From an uncultured Actinomycetes bacterium (GTDB taxonomy: Bacteria; Actinomycetota; Actinomycetes; Nanopelagicales; Nanopelagicaceae), in assembly GCA_903932695.1 (NCBI GenBank), contig CAIZGZ010000043.1, forward strand, positions 1 to 18,389: 18,389 nucleotides of DNA, given 5' to 3'. The notes under the pieces were generated by a model. That model saw only the letters and a list, made by a program, of their open reading frames with translations, was not told where the DNA came from and searched no databases. Position 1 is the stretch's first letter, and every line of letters starts with the position of its first letter. The translations under genes and the position numbers were made by a program. Shown here in pieces: positions 14,052 through 18,389 of this stretch.

Positions 14052-15660
14052 CTGACTCTACCTTTTGAAAGCTATAGCGAACTCCTGCATTTGTTCTCTT
14101 CTTGTGGAGCTCTACGCCAAAAAGAGTTTGAAGTTCTGCTTCAGTTCGCTTAAGTGCTTCCCCAAGCGCCTTGCTTGTTGTGGGCAAATCCTTCTGATGC
14201 TCAAAGTCGGTGTGGTTCCGAATAACGCTTTTAAACTCATCAGGCGTGAAGGTGCCGTCAAGTAAGGAGCGAGAATTGCTTGAGTACTCCCCATTGAATA
14301 GGCGGCAGTTTGAGCAATTACCCAACCCATCTGTTGCGCACTCAATAGCTTTTCTTAGAGAGTCACTAAAGACGCTGCTAGACATGACTACGGAAGAGAG
14401 AGCCTTAATTGACTCATCTAAGTAGGACATGCCGTCTATGCCTAACTTTTGGCTCACGATGCTAATCACCTGAACTAAATCCATATTTCGGTGTGAGCTG
14501 CGAACTTGCTCTCTTGGCGTGGCAAGTTCATGTAACACTTGAGAAGTTATTTCAAGAAGAGAAGTGAAAAGGTACGGCTGAAACTCCTGCCATTCCTTAA
14601 GCAAGTTAGACAAGCCAGTAAGTTCGGTCTCTCCGATGGGTTGCAATTCAAAAGAGACTGAGCGAGATGCCAAGTCTCCTCTAGTGAAGCCGTCCATGAT
14701 TCCGTTGATAACAACCATGCGCATCAGTTGCGTTACATGGGCTTCATCATTTGTGTAATGCGCCCTTGAAATTAGTTCTCCTCCAGTAGTGATTCTTGCG
14801 AGGAGGTCTGAGACATCAACATCAACATGTGAAGAGTTATCAAAGACGAAGTTTCTACGAAGGCTTGCCTGAGCTTTCAGCTCCTTTACATCCTTAGTAA
14901 GGCTGGTGCCTGGATATTCGGTTGATGGGTCTATGCAGTCCAGGATGAACCGAAGGCTCGTAGTTTTACCTGAGCGAGCGCTACCACCTAAGAAAATAAT
15001 CGGTTGTGGCACCTTCGTCATCCATGAAGTAATCATGCAGGCAATAAGAACTGGTAGCGCTTCTTCACGAATTCTTACAAACCGTATGAGTTCTTTCAGA
15101 GGCAATCCAGATGGTTGAACCTCTGGGAGACTGCGAGAGATGTGGCTTCTTGTAAAAAGAATGGGACTTGAACTTAGTACTTCGTATCCGTTTCTATGTA
15201 TATGGATAACTCTGTACTCACCATCGCCAGTATCTAGGTATATGTCTTCGCCATGCTTACCTGCACGAAGGTTAACTTCTTCAGGTTCTGCGTTCCTGCA
15301 CTGCGCAGTTAAGAAGCTGGACAAGAGACTTGTGGCTTTAGAGCCTGCCCATGTTCCGTTCTGCAGGAAATATAGGTTGCATATTTCCAGTACAGCATCT
15401 GAATTTGAATTGCCAAGTGGAATCGCTATGTGTGGGCGATTATTCATTACTATGTAGAACCGACCATCCAAACCTCTGACAGGGCGTGAGTTATTTATAG
15501 CTAACTGGATTAGCTTCTGCCCTTGCTCAATGCGTTTGTTAGATTGACCGAGTTGTTCGGTAGCTTCGTTAGATGTTTCTTTTTCTGTATTGCTGTTGTT
15601 ATACAAGGTAGCTCCTTTGAAAGAAGCGCTTGCTCCAATTGCGACCTTCACAGGTGGCAT
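14038..15660 (-). CDS. P-loop ATPase, helicase-like, of a replication module
   Basis: 540 residues. Walker A is LGGSARSGKTT (224-234). A Walker B-like strand is NFVFDNSS (270-277), preceded by the LTKDVKELKAQASLRR segment. A possible sensor strand is MVVING (315-320), with an arginine-finger-like RGDLASRSVSFEL (327-339). This arrangement resembles the SF3/DUF927-type helicase ATPases found in phages, satellites and plasmids rather than DnaB. About 200 N-terminal residues contain no motif I can name; a CSNCR pair lies towards the C terminus. The ATG has only a weak ribosome site. It is the first gene of the helicase-primase pair and overlaps the primase by 14 bases. The exact family needs a profile search. 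Confidence 0.7.
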   Translation of the reverse strand: MPPVKVAIGASASFKGATLYNNSNTEKETSNEATEQLGQSNKRIEQGQKLIQLAINNSRPVRGLDGRFYIVMNNRPHIAIPLGNSNSDAVLEICNLYFLQNGTWAGSKATSLLSSFLTAQCRNAEPEEVNLRAGKHGEDIYLDTGDGEYRVIHIHRNGYEVLSSSPILFTRSHISRSLPEVQPSGLPLKELIRFVRIREEALPVLIACMITSWMTKVPQPIIFLGGSARSGKTTSLRFILDCIDPSTEYPGTSLTKDVKELKAQASLRRNFVFDNSSHVDVDVSDLLARITTGGELISRAHYTNDEAHVTQLMRMVVINGIMDGFTRGDLASRSVSFELQPIGETELTGLSNLLKEWQEFQPYLFTSLLEITSQVLHELATPREQVRSSHRNMDLVQVISIVSQKLGIDGMSYLDESIKALSSVVMSSSVFSDSLRKAIECATDGLGNCSNCRLFNGEYSSNSRSLLDGTFTPDEFKSVIRNHTDFEHQKDLPTTSKALGEALKRTEAELQTLFGVELHKKRTNAGVRYSFQKVESDVSA

Positions 15661-15747
15661 GTTCCGTATTGCGCTGTGAGACTGAATGCCTCAACTCTTA
15701 TATTTGACCATGGAAGTGCAGGGTTGTTTGGCTAAATGCAGGGAGAA
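15661..15747 (-). promoter_or_regulatory. Upstream region of helicase-like gene with shared 19-bp motif
   Basis: Contains TGCATTTAGCCAAACAACC on the minus strand (15722-15740), the second copy of the motif at 13081-13099. A TATAAG box (about 15697-15702 on the minus strand) lies downstream of it and could be the -10 of a promoter. The motif would then fall near or just upstream of the -35 position. Confidence 0.5.
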
Positions 15748-15975
15748 TTAGACGAGGACAACCTTCTTTTTTTGCTTGTTGCCGTTATTACGGTAGTCAT
15801 TCTTGCAGCGGGTTGTTTCCAGCCACTGGTCTAGCTGCTCTTTAACGAAGTAGTAGCGGTTAGCGGGCTTGTAGTAGGGGATGTTCTTTAGCTCCAGATT
15901 CTCCAGGAGCCAGTCTGGGGATACCCCTAGGTACTGAGCTGCCTGCTGGGTGGTCATGCGGTTGGCGAAATCCAA
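15748..15975 (-). CDS. AlpA/excisionase-like helix-turn-helix regulator
   Basis: 75 residues if started at TTG (15973-15975), which has a strong GGAGG five bases upstream. An ATG at 16012-16014 is also in frame (88 residues) but has no ribosome site and lies inside an inverted repeat. The core, RMTTQQAAQYLGVSPDWLLE, is an HTH; NIPYYKPANRYYFVKEQLDQWLE is the wing and last helix of the MerR/AlpA-type fold. The C terminus is lysine-rich (NKQKKKVVLV). First gene leftward from the divergent control region, just upstream of the helicase and primase, where AlpA-type activators sit in phage-inducible islands. It may activate that module or act as excisionase. Confidence 0.8.
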   Translation of the reverse strand: MDFANRMTTQQAAQYLGVSPDWLLENLELKNIPYYKPANRYYFVKEQLDQWLETTRCKNDYRNNGNKQKKKVVLV

Positions 15976-16005
15976 CTCTTTCCTCCAATCTTGATTTGGT
16001 ATAGG

Positions 16006-16028
16006 CTGAAGCATAGGCTAGGCTTCAG
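16006..16028. promoter_or_regulatory. Inverted repeat in the divergent control region
   Basis: CTGAAGC (16006-16012) and GCTTCAG (16022-16028) flank a 9-base spacer (ATAGGCTAG). The repeat lies between the leftward HTH gene and the rightward 262-residue gene, so one protein bound here could control both directions. A GC-rich repeat of GGCT units (AGGCT, TAGGCT) runs through it. Confidence 0.5.
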
Positions 16029-16070
16029 TCCAGGTCAAACCGAGAGCACCACCTATACCTAGGAGATAAA

Positions 16071-16859
16071 GTGAAGGAAAAGGATTCAAAGGCAGGCAAG
16101 AAGTCGCCGAAGTCTGGAATTGTCTTTACTGCGCTTGGTACGGATACGCCCAAGGATTTCGTCTCTTGGCATGACCAGCATCCATATCGGTACTGGATGC
16201 ACTCCCGTCGCATTGACGAAGGTGAAAACACTTCATACAAGCTCTTATCTATTGAGGTGCAGTGGATTGGTGAAGATGGCTTGGGAACTCCAGACAAGAT
16301 GGAGCTCGGACTTCGCCTAGACCTAGCAGTTTTGCGTATAGGTGGAGCCAATAGTCCGATGTTTACCCCTACTACCTTTCGCAATATTGCCTTAGGTCAG
16401 TTACTAGAGGCTCATGCGCTGATGCTTACTAATAAGCAAATGAAGACGACTGCTAAACCTAAGAAGGCTGTAAAGCTTGTTGAGAAGTTTGAAACTGAGT
16501 CTTACAAGAACTTATTCTTCAATGAAGACGGTACAGAAAAAGAACCGATATACCGCGTACAAAATACGGAGCTCGGTGCAACTAAGCGAGATGCAATCTT
16601 TATCGCATTTGTCTATGCCCAACAAGTACAGGCGGGAAGTAAGCAACCAGCCGTAAGAACTGCTTCCTTATTGGGTCTCAATATCAAACAGGTATATGTT
16701 GCAGTGCGAATTGCAAGAAGAAATGATTGGTTAACTTCAGGTGGTGCAGGAAAAGGAACTGGAGCATTAACAGCGGCAGGTTTGAAGGCATATAAAGAGC
16801 TAGATGGTAAAGGTTTGTATCAGAAGTTCATTAGTGATTATTTATCGGAGCAAGAATAA
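16071..16859 (+). CDS. Element protein with C-terminal HTH-like domain, integrase partner (262 aa)
   Basis: Starts at GTG (16071) with AGGAG five bases upstream. 262 residues, no family recognised over the full length. A lysine-rich N terminus precedes a domain of about 100 residues rich in aromatic residues (WHDQHPYRYWMH, IEVQWIGEDG, LRLDLAVLRIGG). A linker with many lysines (121-140) follows. Residues 172-222 (KRDAIFIAFVYAQQVQAGSK through QVYVAVRIARRNDWL) match the pattern of DNA-binding domains common in actinobacterial mobile elements (VY..A...G...A.....G.....V..AV..AR...WL). Its stop overlaps the integrase start in TAATG, so both are made from one message. Likely a regulator or recombination accessory factor; this is inference from position and the HTH. 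Confidence 0.75.
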   Translation: MKEKDSKAGKKSPKSGIVFTALGTDTPKDFVSWHDQHPYRYWMHSRRIDEGENTSYKLLSIEVQWIGEDGLGTPDKMELGLRLDLAVLRIGGANSPMFTPTTFRNIALGQLLEAHALMLTNKQMKTTAKPKKAVKLVEKFETESYKNLFFNEDGTEKEPIYRVQNTELGATKRDAIFIAFVYAQQVQAGSKQPAVRTASLLGLNIKQVYVAVRIARRNDWLTSGGAGKGTGALTAAGLKAYKELDGKGLYQKFISDYLSEQE

Positions 16860-17971
16860 TGGCGAGCGCACGACAAAAAGGTAAGAAGTGGTACGCCCGT
16901 TGGCGACTACAGGATGGACGAGGAGCTGAAAAGGGCGGCTTTCTAGACCGCAAGTCAGCGCTCAACTATGCAAAAGAGCAAGAGGTTCTTGAGCGAAAAA
17001 ACATTAATACACGCCCCTCTGAAGTGAACATGACGGTTTTTGATTTTGTTGACTCTGTTTGGAAGAGCACCCTTACTGTTCGCTCTCAAACCAAGTTGGA
17101 TTATCAGCGAGCTCTCAATTCACACATTTTGCCTAAGTTTGGCGATACGCCAATGAACAAGATTAAGCCTGCGGACATTGAGAGCTGGATGTCTGAACTT
17201 GAAAGTAGTACTGGTTTAGCGCCTCGCACAATTGAGAAGCATGTGAACTTGCTAGCAACAATTCTTAAGAAGGCTCAGGAGAATGGGTATATCCAAAAGT
17301 CTCCGTTTGCCACCATCAAGCGTAAGAAGGCAAAGATTCTGCGCAAGCGCATTCCTCTTGAAAACCATGAAGTTAAGGCGTTGGTTAAAGCCCTGCCACC
17401 TCAATACCAAATTCTTGTGTGGATTGGATATTGGACTGGGATGCGCCCATCGGAAATCCTTGGAGTAGCGTGGTCTCAGCTAGATTTTGAAAAGGGCACA
17501 ATCACTATTGACAGGCAGATAAGCGCAAAAACTACAGAGATATGGGAAGCAGAAGGTTTAAAAACTGACGCTAGCTATCGTGTTATTGGTTTTTCCAAGG
17601 AACTTCAACGGCTCATCAAGGAACATGTGGAGCTATACGGATTTGGACCCGAAGGTCTAATCCTAAAGAACCGTCTAGGTGGAGTACTTCGCTATAAAGA
17701 TGCTGCACGGCTCTTCCGCATAGCTGCGAAAGCTGCAGGTCTTCAGGAAGGTCAGCGAATGCATGTTCTCCGCCATACATGTGTTTCCTTACTTATTGCT
17801 CAAGGCGTCAACATTAAAGCCATTCAAGCATGGGTAGGTCACTCTTCAATTTCACAAACGCTTGATACATATGGACATCTGTTCCCAGGTTCAATGACAG
17901 AACTTGCAGAGAAACTTGATGAGTATGCACTCCTTGCAGCTTCTGAAGAGTTCTTGAAGATGGCTAACTAG
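16859..17971 (+). CDS. int: Tyrosine recombinase integrase
   Basis: 370 residues with three parts: an N-terminal arm-binding domain (1-55, QKGKKWYARWRLQDGRGAEK with a three-strand look), a SAM-like core-binding domain (about 57-155) and the catalytic domain (165-355). Catalytic residues: Arg196 in GMRPSE, probable Lys235 in GLKTDAS, His302 and Arg305 in HVLRHT, His328 in VGHSS and nucleophile Tyr338 in LDTYGHL. All are present, so the enzyme should be active. It lies about 300 bases from attR, reads toward it and is coupled to the 262-residue gene. The expected sites are the 27-bp repeats in rnpB and the TGTGGGCA arm motifs. Phage-type and ICE-type integrases look alike here. Confidence 0.97.
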   Translation: MASARQKGKKWYARWRLQDGRGAEKGGFLDRKSALNYAKEQEVLERKNINTRPSEVNMTVFDFVDSVWKSTLTVRSQTKLDYQRALNSHILPKFGDTPMNKIKPADIESWMSELESSTGLAPRTIEKHVNLLATILKKAQENGYIQKSPFATIKRKKAKILRKRIPLENHEVKALVKALPPQYQILVWIGYWTGMRPSEILGVAWSQLDFEKGTITIDRQISAKTTEIWEAEGLKTDASYRVIGFSKELQRLIKEHVELYGFGPEGLILKNRLGGVLRYKDAARLFRIAAKAAGLQEGQRMHVLRHTCVSLLIAQGVNIKAIQAWVGHSSISQTLDTYGHLFPGSMTELAEKLDEYALLAASEEFLKMAN

Positions 17972-18277
17972 CCAAGCAAAGCTTTAGAGGTACCAGTCGG
18001 CTGCCACAGCAGGTAATCCCACAATCAGAGACTAACTGGGTATTGCCACGCTCACGCTTGACCATTTGCGTAAGTGGATGCAATCATTTAAATAGCATTC
18101 GGTAGCTAAGTTTCCTTCCTCTAATTTAGACCCGCATCTTGGTTAAGATACAAGTGAACAACACTGCACTTAGTTACACTCTATTTGGTAACAAACAGTT
18201 TGAAATGGTTTAAAACTGTGGGCAGTTTTGTGGGCAGTTGCAGTAATTCACGCTTAAAAATGCCCACAAATAAGGTG
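17972..18277 (+). other. Right end of element, non-coding
   Basis: 306 bases with no supported gene. It holds three TGTGGGCA-type sites near attR (entered separately) and small inverted repeats, GTTAC (18173-18177)/GTAAC (18188-18192) and CTTG/CAAG around 18138-18153. A perfect AAAGCTTT follows the integrase stop but is not a convincing terminator. With the left end it probably forms attP when the element is circular. Confidence 0.6.
18203..18268. repeat. Three TGTGGGCA sites, candidate integrase arm sites (right)
   Basis: TGTGGGCA at 18217-18224 and 18229-18236 (spacing 12, as on the left) and the reverse complement TGCCCACA at 18261-18268, ten bases before attR. The bases before the first copy also match the left end: 18203-18224 and 7248-7269 agree at 18 of 22 positions. 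Shared sites at both ends support a role in recombination. Confidence 0.75.
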
Positions 18278-18304
18278 TCCGGCTTATAGGGCGACTCTTC
18301 TTTA
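18278..18304 (+). other. attR core, duplicated 3' end of rnpB
   Basis: Exact second copy of the 27 bases at 7145-7171. Only this fragment of rnpB is present here, so it is the displaced end of the original gene. It gives the right border of the element. Confidence 0.93.
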
Positions 18305-18389
18305 TATATCCTCGAAAATCATCAGCGGGGTCTTCCAAATTGAAGGGCTGAGAGCATCCATGCCCGCTCGAGAATGGGCATTATGAATA
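18305..18389. other. Chromosome beyond the element
   Basis: 85 bases, originally next to rnpB. It contains an inverted repeat ATGCCC (18360-18365)/GGGCAT (18376-18381). Short frames are open on the minus strand, but none is long enough to call. It may hold the 3' end of a gene convergent with rnpB. Confidence 0.4.

Larger units (their letters stand above)
7145..18304. mobile_element. Integrative element in the 3' end of rnpB, satellite-like, with Type III R-M cargo
   Basis: An 11.1-kb insertion bounded by 27-bp perfect direct repeats (7145-7171 and 18278-18304), the left one being the true end of rnpB. It carries a tyrosine integrase next to the right end, two excisionase-like HTH genes, a primase and a helicase-like ATPase, a candidate origin, TGTGGGCA repeats inside both ends and a Type III restriction-modification pair. 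No structural phage, terminase, relaxase or conjugation gene is present. Gene order (integrase rightward, AlpA-like/helicase/primase leftward from a shared control region, cargo distal) resembles phage-inducible chromosomal islands. An alternative is a small integrative mobilizable or plasmid-like element. Element limits are well supported; its class is inferred. Confidence 0.9.

Noticed and set aside
7145..18304. Actinomycete integrative and conjugative element (AICE)
   Set aside because: No FtsK-like Tra protein or Spd genes are present. The ATPase at 14038-15660 has helicase-like rather than translocase features.
7145..18304. Decayed prophage
   Set aside because: No structural, lysis or packaging gene or fragment is seen, and all genes are intact, which fits a complete small element better than a remnant.
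18302..18389. Open frame on the minus strand running in from the window edge
   Set aside because: Only 28 codons, ending within the att core; too short to separate from chance.

Overview
The window reads as chromosome of a streamlined, moderate-GC actinobacterium, most like the freshwater acI / Nanopelagicales group. This is an inference from an actinobacterial-type RNase P RNA, a SAM-IV class riboswitch (a class known mainly from Actinobacteria), very tight gene packing and two amino-acid importers. I ran no database search.

Core chromosome, 1-7167. A leftward run of genes starts at a SAM-IV riboswitch (about 6604-6700). It holds two complete polar-amino-acid ABC importers in tandem: binding protein 5721-6548, permease 4835-5683, ATPase 4083-4829; then binding protein 3171-4022, permease 2309-3187, ATPase 1545-2312. 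A partial tldD protease gene (1-1497) follows and runs off the window. The riboswitch points to methionine or another sulfur compound as substrate for at least the first importer. On the other strand lies rnpB (RNase P RNA, 6803-7167), whose 11-bp P1 helix can be seen closing.

Integrated element, about 7145-18304. The last bases of rnpB (7145-7171) recur exactly as a 27-bp copy at 18278-18304. Between the copies sits an 11.1-kb integrative element with a tyrosine integrase (16859-17971) next to the right copy. An 8-bp motif, TGTGGGCA, occurs four times just inside the left end and three times just inside the right end (one inverted), as expected for integrase arm-type sites. From right to left the element holds the integrase; a 262-residue protein with a C-terminal HTH-like segment, overlapping the integrase by one base; a divergent promoter region with an inverted repeat; then leftward genes for an AlpA/excisionase-like HTH protein, a P-loop helicase-like ATPase, a CHC2-zinc/Toprim primase and a second excisionase-like protein. 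Next come an AT-rich repeat region that could be an origin, two small unknown genes, and a complete Type III restriction-modification pair (mod 7403-9418, res 9420-12101) as cargo.

There are no capsid, terminase, conjugation or relaxase genes. An integrase divergent from an AlpA-like gene plus primase/helicase, with a defence cargo at the far end, resembles phage-inducible satellites (PICI-like elements) more than an ICE or a decayed prophage. I consider this candidate rnpB-integrating, satellite-like defence island the main discovery in the window. Flanking chromosome resumes at 18305 with no complete gene before the window ends.
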